Shown one piece after another: positions 1 to 7,311 of a DNA stretch of 31,265 bases. The notes under the pieces are model-generated. The model had not been told where the DNA came from. It worked only from the letters and a program-made list of their open reading frames with translations, and searched no databases. Position numbers and translations under genes: made by a program. This stretch comes from PNAI01 sp964575715 (lineage in GTDB: Bacteria > Pseudomonadota > Alphaproteobacteria > Rhizobiales > Xanthobacteraceae): the NCBI GenBank assembly GCA_964575715.1, contig CAZNSG010000306.1:1-31265 (forward strand), in the 5' to 3' direction. Each line of letters opens with the position of its first letter. The stretch's first letter is position 1.

Positions 1-171
1 CGGCTACAGCCGACTTGGGTGCGAAGTCCGCGAACCCGGAATCCAGATGCACATCTTGCGGGTGTTTCTGGATTCCGGGTCCGGCCCACCCAGGTCGGCT
101 CTAGCCGACCTGGGCGAATTGAAACGCCGATCTCGGGTAAACCCGAGATCGGTGGGCCGTCCCGGAATGAC
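1..171. repeat. Composite palindromic repeat (left end outside window)
   Basis: Several inverted repeats lie end to end. A palindrome with arms GTCGGC/GCCGAC starts beyond the left edge and finishes near base 20. ACCCGGAATCCAGA (34-47) pairs perfectly with 67-80. A 26-bp palindrome at 89-114 has core GTCGGCTCTAGCCGAC (type B). A second 26-bp palindrome at 127-152 has core CTCGGGTAAACCCGAG (type A). The right end CCCGGAATGAC (161-171) is the same end found at 9235-9245. No coding signal is seen here. Confidence 0.85.
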
Positions 172-210
172 TATCAAGAGTTTTTCCGCAGACTGCTAGA
201 ATCGTACATT

Positions 211-288
211 GCTAGTGTCCTTTCGAATCCGAAGTTCGCTAACGCGGCTGCTGTAAATTCAAGCGAACTTCGGATTCGGGACACTAGC
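211..288. repeat. Long inverted repeat, separate family
   Basis: The arm at 211-240 (GCTAGTGTCC, then CGAATCCGAAGTTCGCT after three extra bases) is the reverse complement of 262-288, leaving a loop of about 21 bases. The right edge touches the TAG stop codon of the hydrolase relic on the minus strand. It is not related in sequence to the A/B palindromes. Confidence 0.8.
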
Positions 289-392
289 TATTCCGGCGCA
301 TCCACCATCACATCGTGGCCGCACTCAGCTTCCAGCGTTTGCCAAGTCTTATTGGCCTTGCATTCCGCATAGGCCATGTCGAACGCCGGCCG
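288..392 (-). pseudogene. C-terminal relic of an alpha/beta-fold hydrolase
   Basis: Read on the minus strand, 34 codons and a TAG stop give a peptide that begins RPAFDMAYAECKANK and ends with CGHDVMVDAPE. The GHDVMVD motif is typical of the region around the catalytic histidine at the C-terminus of alpha/beta hydrolases. Upstream of the first codon the reading frame runs straight into a 14-bp tandem duplication and then an inverted-repeat element (427-579), so the rest of the gene is gone. The family call rests on this short motif only. Confidence 0.45.
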
Positions 393-420
393 CAAAATAC
401 GAGAGGCAAAATACGAGAGG
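393..420. repeat. 14-bp tandem duplication
   Basis: CAAAATACGAGAGG occurs twice without a gap (393-406 and 407-420). It lies at the break point between the hydrolase relic and the inverted-repeat element that starts at 427. Confidence 0.9.
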
Positions 421-426
421 AATGGG

Positions 427-579
427 TAATACCAACGGTCGTAATGTTTGACTCGTCATGGCCGTGCTTGTCACGGCCATCCACGTCTTGCTTCTTTAGG
501 AATATCAAAGGCGTGGATGGCCGGAACAAGTCCGGCCATGACGATTGAGAGTGGTCAGTCGTAACGAAGGTTGGTATTA
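427..579. mobile_element. MITE-like nested inverted-repeat element, copy 1
   Basis: The outer ends are TAATACCAA (427-435) and TTGGTATTA (571-579), a perfect 9-bp inverted repeat. Inside lies a second unit bounded by GTCATGGCCG (455-464) and CGGCCATGAC (533-542). That inner unit contains local hairpins around 458-480 and 518-539. There is no coding capacity. The outer ends recur at 1996-2235 and, in degraded form, at 10544-10776, but each copy carries a different inner unit. Confidence 0.75.
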
Positions 580-637
580 GAAACCTGCGATTAGCGTTTT
601 GTTGTCCCCCGCACATTCGAGTTGCATTCTAAGTTTC

Positions 638-1759
638 ATGCCGGATTTCACCGCACATCAAGCTGCCGCGCTCAAGGCCGTCGCCGAATGGCGCAACGAA
701 AAGCCGGGCGCGCGCGGCGCGCGCAAGATTTTTCGCCTGTTCGGATATGCCGGCACCGGCAAGACCACGCTCGCCCGCCACATCGCCGAGAGCGTCGACG
801 GCAAGGTGCATTTCGCCGCCTTCACCGGCAAGGCCGCACTGGTCATGCGCAGCAAGGGCTGCGCCGGCGCCAGCACCATCCATAGCCTGATCTACCGCGC
901 GCGCGAGAGCGGCGAGGAAGTTCCCAACTTCGAATTATGGGACGACGCGCCGGCCTCCAAGGCCAAGCTCATTGTGATCGACGAATGCTCGATGGTCGAT
1001 GCCGAACTCGGCCGCGACCTGATGTCGTTCGATGTGCCGGTGCTGGTGCTGGGCGATCCGGCGCAGCTGCCGCCGATTCAGGGCGGCGGATTTTTCACCG
1101 CGGCCGAGCCCGATGCCATGCTGACCGAAGTGCACAGGCAGGCACGCGACAACCCGATCATCCGGCTGTCGATGGAAATCCGAGAAGGCCGCAGTCTTGA
1201 GGTTGGCGATTACGGCCAGACGCAAGTGGTGCGGCGCGACCAACTCGATCCGCAGCGCGTGCTCGACGCCGATCAGGTGCTGGTGGGCCGCAATGCGACC
1301 CGTCGCGCCTACAATATCCGCATTCGCGAGCGCCGCGGCTTCGACGACATCTTGCCGATCGCCGGCGACAAGCTCGTCTGCCTGCGCAACAACCGCAAGA
1401 AGGGACTGTTCAACGGCGGGCTCTGGACGGTGAAGGAGCGCGGCGCGCGCAAGTCCGGTGTCAAGTCCGGCGTTATGACATTGCGGCTGCTGCCGGACGA
1501 GGGAATGGGCGGCCGCGCGGTCAAAGTCTCGGTGCGGCCGGAATGTTTCACCGGCGGCATCGAGCAATACGACTGGCCGCGGCGCAAGCCCTATGACGAA
1601 TTCGACTACGGCTATGTGCTGACCGTGCACAAGGCGCAAGGCTCGCAATGGGACGACGTCGTGCTGTTTGACGAGTCGTTCGCCTTCCAAGAGGGCCGCG
1701 ACCGCTGGCTCTACACCGGCATCACGCGCGCGGCCAAGCGCTTGACCGTCGTGGTGTGA
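638..1759 (+). CDS. RecD/Dda-like superfamily 1 DNA helicase (AAA_30)
   Basis: The 373-residue product is a stand-alone SF1 ATPase of the RecD2/Dda kind, expected to unwind or translocate on DNA in the cytoplasm. Visible motifs are Walker A GYAGTGKTT (residues 36-44), motif II DECSMVD (115-121), motif III GDPAQLPPI (139-147), a late TVHKAQGSQWDDV motif (UvrD_C_2-type motif V) and YTGITRA near the C-terminus (motif VI). The reading frame is open from a TTG at 599, but the ATG at 638 is where family similarity begins (MPDFTAHQAAAL). It has no RecB/RecC partner nearby and no extended N-terminal domain as in RecD2, so it is a short version of the family. Exact pathway unknown. It stands alone between two repeat blocks. 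Confidence 0.9.
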   Translation: MPDFTAHQAAALKAVAEWRNEKPGARGARKIFRLFGYAGTGKTTLARHIAESVDGKVHFAAFTGKAALVMRSKGCAGASTIHSLIYRARESGEEVPNFELWDDAPASKAKLIVIDECSMVDAELGRDLMSFDVPVLVLGDPAQLPPIQGGGFFTAAEPDAMLTEVHRQARDNPIIRLSMEIREGRSLEVGDYGQTQVVRRDQLDPQRVLDADQVLVGRNATRRAYNIRIRERRGFDDILPIAGDKLVCLRNNRKKGLFNGGLWTVKERGARKSGVKSGVMTLRLLPDEGMGGRAVKVSVRPECFTGGIEQYDWPRRKPYDEFDYGYVLTVHKAQGSQWDDVVLFDESFAFQEGRDRWLYTGITRAAKRLTVVV

Positions 1760-1995
1760 GGCGGTTTGCGCGCATTGAGCTCAAGGCCGCGCGCGGTTAC
1801 TTTTCCCTCCCCCTTTCAGGAGGAGGGATTAGGAGTGTTTTTCTCGCCGCAGCCGATCTCAACACTGCATGCATCCGGGCAGCCAAGCGTGCGTCCGCCA
1901 TCCGGCCGCTTTCGGGAGCAAAGCGGAAAACATCTGCTCGCGGTGAGGTTTACCGATTGACTCGGACCGGACTCAACGCGACCTTCGAATTGCTC

Positions 1996-2235
1996 ATACC
2001 AACGGCACTAATGTTTGACCCGTCATCCTGAGGCGCGAGCCCGCAGGGCGAGCCTCGAAGGATGCACGGCCCCCGGCGCGGCGACATCGGGGCCGTCGCC
2101 CACCGATCTCGGGTTTACCCGAGATCGGAATTTCAATGCGCAAGTCGGCCGAGGCCGACTTGCAGTGGCTCGGCGACTTCGTCGCCTCACACCTCAGGGT
2201 GGCGGAGATGAGTCAGTGATTGCCGCCGTTGGTAT
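1996..2235. mobile_element. MITE-like nested inverted-repeat element, copy 2, carrying A and B palindromes
   Basis: The outer ends ATACCAACGGC (1996-2006) and GCCGTTGGTAT (2225-2235) form a perfect 11-bp inverted repeat. As in copy 1, the left end is followed by TAATGTTTGAC and CGTCAT. The inner unit begins GTCATCCTGAGG and ends near CACCTCAGGGTGG. Innermost are the type A palindrome (2103-2128, core CTCGGGTTTACCCGAG) and a type B palindrome (2141-2162, core GTCGGCCGAGGCCGAC). The remaining bases of the 677-base gap, 1760-1995 and 2236-2436, show no convincing gene, RNA or terminator. Confidence 0.75.
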
Positions 2236-2436
2236 CAGACCCTGCCGTGCACTGCATGCCGCTGAGATAACTGCTAGGTCAGGAGTGCTCCAGAAGAGAC
2301 TTCGACGCGGGGGATCGAAATCTCTCGGGCGACATCCCGGGTCGATTCGAAGCCGGCTGATTGCGCCCGAGTTGTTGGACGGATAAAATTTAACTTGAGA
2401 GGAGCAGGGTCCCTGAAAGAGGACACATTTTCATTT

Positions 2437-4632
2437 CTAAACCGCGACCTTGCTGAGAAAGCCTTCGATTTTTTCACGCAAATTCGTAGCCGCTGCCTCG
2501 ACATCCTGCGAGGCTGTCAGCACCATGGCGGCGGAATTGTCTGTCTTGGTGATGGCGCCAACAACCTCTGCAAGAACAGCGGAAACCAGCTTTGTTTCCT
2601 GCGCGGCGCTCACAACGTTACGCGAAATCTCGCCAGTGGCGGCATTCTGCTGCCCGACCGATGCGGCAACGGCAGATGTGTAGCGATCGATTTCTTGCAT
2701 GCGCCCGGTAATTCGTCGGATGGCCTCGACTGCGGCGCTGGTCGAGCCCTGAACCGCCAAGATTTGCGTGGAAATTTCATCGGTCGCCTTGGCGGTCTGC
2801 ACCGCGAGTGACTTGACCTCTGAGGCGACTACCGCAAAGCCCCTTCCGGCCTCGCCTGCCCGCGCTGCTTCAATAGTGGCATTGAGGGCCAGCAGATTGG
2901 TTTGCCCTGCAATGTTATGGATCAATTTAACGACATTGCCGATTTTCTGCGCCGCTTGCGCCAGCCCGCCAATCTCGTCATTCGTTACTTGTGCTTCGGC
3001 GACAGCACCGCGCGCCACCTCCGCGGCTTGATTGAGTTGCTGGTTGATCTCCGAGATAGAATTCTCCAATTCGACTGCCGCAGTCGCGGCTGTTCCGACG
3101 TTTGTGGTAGCCTTATTCGACGAGAGAACGGCCCCGGCAGATTGTCGGGAGGCCGCATTGGATGATGTCGAAAGCCCTGCGGCAATTGATTTCAAAGCAG
3201 CGGCACCATTTTGCACGGACGTCAAGATGGTCTCGACACTTTCACGGAACGATTTTATCGCGGTATCGATCTCCGCACGGCGCTTTTCCTGCTCGGCGCG
3301 AGAGGCACTCTCGGTAATGTCCTCATGCGTTGCGATCCAGCCGTCTCCCTGCATCGGTTTCCGGACGATGCGGATCATTTGTCCATCGGCAAGCTCTTTA
3401 ACCTGAATTGAGATCTCGTTCGGCGATGGCTGACCCAATGCATTATGTTTCTGGCCCACGGCGCCGCCTGCGTCTTTTTCGTCGGCAAAGATGCCATTCG
3501 CAATACGATGCGCTATGATTGCTTGATGTGGTGTCCCGACTTTCAATAGCTCCGGCGGCAGGCGATACAAGGTGGCGTAACGGTCATTACTGATAACGAG
3601 CCGTTTCTTTGCATCGAACATGCACAGGCCGTGCGTCATATTTTCGAGCGCCGCGCTGAACCTGAAATTTGTCTGTTCGAGCGACGATTTAGAGCGTTCA
3701 AGTGACTGTTGGCGATAGACGCCGGTACCGGCGGCGATGAGAACCAGAAAAGTCACAATCGCCGCTAGCACAATGTAGATAGTACGTTGGCGCTCGTAGT
3801 CGGCGAAGATGTGGCGCTCGGCTTCGCCAAGCGCAATAATCAGAGGATACCCGGCGACCTTCCGATAGGAGGACAGCCGTTTGACGCCGTCATTTCTGCC
3901 ATCGACCCAGTGGTATCCCTCCGGTGCCCGGGTCAACGCGTCTGTCAGTCCCTTCGACATGCTGGCAGGTGGAACCGGGAAACCGTAGGAAGCACGAACG
4001 GCGCCATCGAGTCCGCGCAGGACTATGCCGCTGTGTGCCCCGAGTTTGACGGATAGGGAGAATCGTTCGGCAAATACCGGATCGATCGAAGTGACAATGA
4101 CACCGCCAAAGCTACCGTCCGGTTTGCGCAGCCGGCGGGCCATTTGGATAGATAACTTGCCCGATGCACGCCCCACCACCGGCGTGCCGATGTATAATTC
4201 GTCTGATTTGGGATCGACATGGGCCAGGAAATGCTCGCGATCTCCGAGATAAAGCGGTGCTCCGCTGTATCCTGTCGTTGAGTGCTTCATGTATCCGTCA
4301 GGGCCAATAATACTGGTCTGGATTGTCAGATCGCCATGCAGAGAAATTCCATCGGTCCAATCGCGCAAGGCGAAGTGTTCCGGGTTCTTCTCGTATGCCA
4401 GACGAAGGAGTAAGAGCGTCTGATCGACGCCTTTAAACAGCCGGATTGTGGTTTCCTCGAACAATCGCGCCAAACCGCTCCCACGCTCGATCGCGGCATC
4501 TAACGTCTTGCTGCGCTCGGCAGACAATTGATAGACGAGGCCGATCCAGCAAATAGCGATAACTGCTAGGCCAAATATCGGCGTGGGTTGCAGTATGGCG
4601 CGGAGCCATTGGACAATATAATGCTCTCTCAT
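2437..4632 (-). CDS. Methyl-accepting chemotaxis protein (dCache-PAS-MCP signal)
   Basis: This 731-residue chemoreceptor would sense ligands in the periplasm and control CheA at the inner membrane. TM1 is about residues 19-37, followed by a periplasmic double-Cache-like domain (about 40-280, with DREHF at 131 and YIGTPVVGR at 147) and TM2 at about 285-306. A cytoplasmic PAS domain follows (from about 325, with NMTHGLCMFD, the PAS-7 type). The MCP signalling region contains the hairpin tip segment IAGQTNLLALNATIEAARAG and continues FAVVASEVKSLA. No HAMP domain is evident between TM2 and the PAS. The C-terminus ends shortly after the helical bundle and I see no CheR-binding pentapeptide. Two CtrA-like boxes lie upstream. 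No chemotaxis genes adjoin it, so it is an orphan receptor. Confidence 0.95.
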   Translation of the reverse strand: MREHYIVQWLRAILQPTPIFGLAVIAICWIGLVYQLSAERSKTLDAAIERGSGLARLFEETTIRLFKGVDQTLLLLRLAYEKNPEHFALRDWTDGISLHGDLTIQTSIIGPDGYMKHSTTGYSGAPLYLGDREHFLAHVDPKSDELYIGTPVVGRASGKLSIQMARRLRKPDGSFGGVIVTSIDPVFAERFSLSVKLGAHSGIVLRGLDGAVRASYGFPVPPASMSKGLTDALTRAPEGYHWVDGRNDGVKRLSSYRKVAGYPLIIALGEAERHIFADYERQRTIYIVLAAIVTFLVLIAAGTGVYRQQSLERSKSSLEQTNFRFSAALENMTHGLCMFDAKKRLVISNDRYATLYRLPPELLKVGTPHQAIIAHRIANGIFADEKDAGGAVGQKHNALGQPSPNEISIQVKELADGQMIRIVRKPMQGDGWIATHEDITESASRAEQEKRRAEIDTAIKSFRESVETILTSVQNGAAALKSIAAGLSTSSNAASRQSAGAVLSSNKATTNVGTAATAAVELENSISEINQQLNQAAEVARGAVAEAQVTNDEIGGLAQAAQKIGNVVKLIHNIAGQTNLLALNATIEAARAGEAGRGFAVVASEVKSLAVQTAKATDEISTQILAVQGSTSAAVEAIRRITGRMQEIDRYTSAVAASVGQQNAATGEISRNVVSAAQETKLVSAVLAEVVGAITKTDNSAAMVLTASQDVEAAATNLREKIEGFLSKVAV

Positions 4633-4679
4633 TTCGCCAAGTCGCTCGATGTGGGGGCCTCATACTTGGTAAAAACTTG

Positions 4680-4747
4680 TTAAATTCTCGTTTAGCGCGA
4701 GCAATGAGCGAGACTGCACCGGGACTGCGGCATTAACCGCATATTAA
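4680..4747. promoter_or_regulatory. Two CtrA-like boxes upstream of the chemoreceptor gene
   Basis: TTAA-N7-TTAA is present exactly at 4733-4747 (half sites 4733-4736 and 4744-4747). A second copy with one mismatch, TTAA-N7-TTTA, lies at 4680-4694. On the coding (minus) strand the second reads TAAA-N7-TTAAC. They sit about 50 and 100 bases before the receptor start codon. TTAA-N7-TTAA(C) is the known binding sequence of the alphaproteobacterial cell-cycle regulator CtrA, which controls motility genes in many members. Occupancy is inferred. Confidence 0.45.
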
Positions 4748-4988
4748 CCTTCTACCTGGCGGCGTCGACGAGAGACCACTCATCGGGCGTGCATGAGCTG
4801 TCGCGTAGAGTTGCCTCTATGAGATCGCCGCCCCGGTCTAAGTTGTCTGCTCTTGATGCAATGGACGGGTGCGCCGGGAGACCGGTGGAAGGTAAACGGT
4901 GCAAGTCCATCACGGTGAGGGCGTAATCCTGCAGTCACGCTGGTTGACTGGCGCTGCGCGCCAGAAAGGGAGGACGATGCTCGGTGTG

Positions 4989-5215
4989 ATGTCGCCCTTA
5001 GGACTTCTCGAACCTGCCGCCACGTCCGTGTTGTGGTCGCTGTCGGGTAATCAGCGGCCATTGAGCAAGGCGCACTTCAACAAGTCCGATTTATGAGCGC
5101 GCGCCAACTCAGGCCGCGCGGTTTGATTTTAGTTCCGCTCTCACCACGCCTTTCAGCCATTGCTTGGCGGAGCGCGGCACCGGCGCCGGCCTATCCCCGC
5201 TTTCGCCGTTTGCCC
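4989..5215. repeat. Direct repeat copy 1 (about 200 bp, with abcF 3'-end-like tail)
   Basis: From 4989 the sequence aligns with 7111 onward for about 200 bases, with scattered substitutions and small indels. Shared stretches include GTTGTGGTCGCTGTCGGGT, CAACAAGTCCGATTTATGAG and CAGCCATTGCTTGGCGGAG. Copy 2 runs into the stop codon of the ABC-F gene. Copy 1 continues similarly: on the minus strand 5191-5214 reads GKRRKRG then TAG, matching the ABC-F tail GKKRKKG then TAG. Copy 1 therefore looks like a duplicated 3' end plus downstream flank of that gene. The rest of the 4633-5270 gap holds the CtrA-like boxes, and nothing else is recognised in it. Confidence 0.75.
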
Positions 5216-5270
5216 GCGTCCTGTCCCATCGGGCGACGACTGCGTGCAAGCTGCATATTTTGCCATGTGA

Positions 5271-6680
5271 TCAGGGCCTGCGGTTTTGCGCGTTCCAATA
5301 TTTTTCCAGATTGGCAATCAGCGCCGGGCTGAAATGACAAAACGCCTGCTCGCGTGCGTAAACCGCGAAGTAATTGCGGAACGTATCGAGCGGTTCCTGC
5401 GCAATGCGGAATGCACGCCGGTTCGAAGCCGAACTGACCACGCCTGAGCTGGTCAGGCCCGTGACGACGCGCTCGATCGCGGCGTCCATAGTGCCGGTTT
5501 CGACGATCTCATCGCAGATCATTCGCCCTTCCGGACTGTCGCATTCCAGCCGCCGCTCGTATTGAATCGCCTGGCGCGCAATGCGATCGCCGACCGCGCG
5601 CGGCAGACGCATGTTGGCCGCGCCCGGGATAATGCCCTCCTTGCGCGCCGGCAGCGTCATGAACGCGGACTTCTCGGCCAGCACGTAGTCCACTGCCAGC
5701 AGGATTTGGCAATGGCCGCCGATGGCGAAGGTTTCGACCGCCGCGATCCATGGCTTTTCGAACGTGCGGCCGCCGAATTCGTCCGGCGGCGGATCGCCCG
5801 CATGCGCGAGCCCGCGATAAAGCTTGTTGACGTAACCAAGGTCGCGCACGAGATACCAGAGAAATGGAATCCGCCCGTGATAGAGATGCGTGAGATTAAT
5901 ACCGGAGCCGAACACATGGCGTCCGGCGTATTTCGGATGCTCGACCGTGTCGCCACGAAGCACCGCGACTTCGATGCGCGGATCGAGCAGCGCGAGATCG
6001 ACGCAGGTTTCCATGCCATCGAGCGTGGTCTGGTCCTCGGCATTGAGGAATCGCGGATTCTTGTACGTCACGATTGCGGCCTTGCCGCGCCGCTCCACCG
6101 AGCCGCCGGGCAGCTCGATAAAGCCGGTATCCATGAATTTTTGATGCAAGTCCCATGATTCCGGCCGCGGCAACAGCATGGCGTGGCAGAGATGCGTTCC
6201 CGAACGCGCGCTTTGCAGCATGGCGGATAGGAACACGCCCTGATCGATCTCGAGCCCATCTTTGTCGCGCTGAAGAAATCCGTCCTCGCCCGCGATCTCC
6301 TTGGGCGTCGGCACCAGCCCGGGGAAGAGTTTCGCCGCATCGACCACAAGCTCTTCGACCCGCACGAAGCGCGAACGCTTGCCGGTCAACTTGTCATAGA
6401 CCGTATCGGCGTGCGCGCGCAGAAAATTCATGCGGGCTTCGATTGCGGCGCCCCGGATCAGTCGGGCAGCAAAGTCCTCGCGCGGTTGCCGGCTCGCCTT
6501 CGGCGGCAGTCGCGCGAGCAATCGGGCACATGTCCGCCAATAGGCACCGAACGTTTTGCGGTCGGCAGCGAAGCTGCCGGTCTTGCGCGGATAGGACTTA
6601 AGCCACGCGTTCGCATCCTTGGCCGGGAGACCCGCCGACACGAGCGTATCGGCATCGGTATGGATTTTAGGGGCCGCCAT
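5271..6680 (-). CDS. DpgC-like enoyl-CoA hydratase/isomerase-family dioxygenase
   Basis: The 469-residue protein resembles DpgC, the cofactor-free (3,5-dihydroxyphenyl)acetyl-CoA 1,2-dioxygenase of the crotonase superfamily. It shares that family's long alpha-helical N-terminal region (about residues 1-200) in front of a crotonase fold. Segments that recall DpgC are GRHVFGSGINLTHLYHGRIP, the oxyanion-hole region EKPWIAAVETFAIGGHCQ and PARKEGIIPGAANMRLPR. The start is the ATG at 6680, matching the conserved N-terminus. Its divergent neighbour is the remnant of a phenylacetate-CoA-ligase-like gene, so the pair probably once activated and oxidised an arylacetate. Most DpgC work is on glycopeptide-antibiotic synthesis; the substrate here is unknown. 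A generic enoyl-CoA hydratase is the alternative annotation. Confidence 0.8.
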   Translation of the reverse strand: MAAPKIHTDADTLVSAGLPAKDANAWLKSYPRKTGSFAADRKTFGAYWRTCARLLARLPPKASRQPREDFAARLIRGAAIEARMNFLRAHADTVYDKLTGKRSRFVRVEELVVDAAKLFPGLVPTPKEIAGEDGFLQRDKDGLEIDQGVFLSAMLQSARSGTHLCHAMLLPRPESWDLHQKFMDTGFIELPGGSVERRGKAAIVTYKNPRFLNAEDQTTLDGMETCVDLALLDPRIEVAVLRGDTVEHPKYAGRHVFGSGINLTHLYHGRIPFLWYLVRDLGYVNKLYRGLAHAGDPPPDEFGGRTFEKPWIAAVETFAIGGHCQILLAVDYVLAEKSAFMTLPARKEGIIPGAANMRLPRAVGDRIARQAIQYERRLECDSPEGRMICDEIVETGTMDAAIERVVTGLTSSGVVSSASNRRAFRIAQEPLDTFRNYFAVYAREQAFCHFSPALIANLEKYWNAQNRRP

Positions 6681-6764
6681 TCATTGCTCTCCCTGATGCT
6701 ATCGGGTTCCCGAAACCCTTGTCGCTGCTACTATACATCCCCTAACCCTGGTATCGACCTCATC

Positions 6765-7049
6765 ATGTGCCCGACCGCCGCCGACGCCTTCATGTTCGAT
6801 CGCAAGGCCGAGTGCATGCCGCGCACGGATCTGGCCGCGTTGCAGCTCACGCGCATGAAACAGACGCTGGCGCAGACATGCGCCAAGCTTCCCCACGTTC
6901 GCGCTAAATTCGACGCGGGCGGCGTCAAGCCCGGTCATCTCAAGACGCTCGCCGATCTTGCGCGCTTTCCGTTCGCGAGCAAGGCAGACCCGCGCGATTC
7001 TTATCCGTTCGGTCTGTTCGCGGTGCCGCGCGAGCAGATCAGGCGGATT
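6765..7049 (+). pseudogene. 5' fragment of a phenylacetate-CoA ligase (PaaK-like) gene
   Basis: About 95 codons encode a typical N-terminus of the PaaK/adenylate-forming ligase family: FDRKAECMPRTDLAALQL, then KLPHVRAKFDAGGVKP, LADLARFPF and YPFGLFAVPRE. The sequence leaves the family just before the place where the P-loop-like SSGTTGKP motif should follow. A GGCGGATT/AATCCGCC palindrome (7042-7070) begins there, followed by another palindrome and the copy 2 direct repeat. No downstream two-thirds of the gene exists in the window. The start may be the ATG at 6765 or 6792. It is divergent from the DpgC-like gene with an 84-base gap, which suggests a shared promoter region and a former joint role in arylacetyl-CoA metabolism. 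Confidence 0.8.
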
Positions 7050-7103
7050 AGGCGCAAGCCGAAATCCGCCAATAGTTGGCGCAATACGCGTCGCTATTGC
7101 GCC
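7042..7103. repeat. Two adjacent palindromes at the paaK break point
   Basis: GGCGGATT (7042-7049) pairs with AATCCGCC (7063-7070), and GGCGCAATA (7078-7086) pairs with TATTGCGCC (7095-7103), both perfectly. From memory, similar GGCGGATTA...TAATCCGCC and GGCGCAATA...TATTGCGCC units are common intergenic repeats in Bradyrhizobium-like genomes. They mark the exact point where the ligase reading frame loses homology. Confidence 0.75.
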
Positions 7104-7110
7104 CTGCACA

Positions 7111-7311
7111 ATGTCGCTCCTGGCTCTTCTCGGACCACCCGCCACTTTCGCGTTGTGGTCGCTGTCGGGTGATAAGCGGCCATTGGGCAAGGCGCATTTC
7201 AACAAGTCCGATTTATGAGCACGCGCCCCAGCTCAGGCCGCGCGGTTTGATTTTAGTTCCGCACTCGCCACGCCTTTCAGCCATTGCTTGGCGGAGAGCT
7301 GCACCGGCCTA
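7111..7311. repeat. Direct repeat copy 2, abutting the ABC-F stop codon
   Basis: This is the partner of 4989-5215, offset about 2,122 bases. It is closely similar across CAACAAGTCCGATTTATGAG and GCGCGGTTTGATTTTAGTTC, and it ends on the TAG stop (7309-7311) of the minus-strand ABC-F gene. Together the two copies bracket the DpgC-like gene and the truncated ligase. Confidence 0.75.

Noticed and set aside
935..1690. Long antisense open frame inside the helicase gene
   Set aside because: It is a codon-bias shadow of the GC-rich real gene. The same holds for the long antisense frames in rpoD (14055-15101, 15204-16364), dnaG (11852-12514) and the plus-strand frames over the ABC-F gene.
1756..2031. 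Short plus-strand open frames after the helicase gene
   Set aside because: They run through repeat sequence, have no family features and lack ribosome binding sites.
4868..4935. GTGCGCC start and GGTGCAAGTCC-like words recalling a group II intron 5' end
   Set aside because: Only a few short words match from memory, there is no reverse transcriptase gene and no domain V hairpin in the gap, so I do not call an intron.
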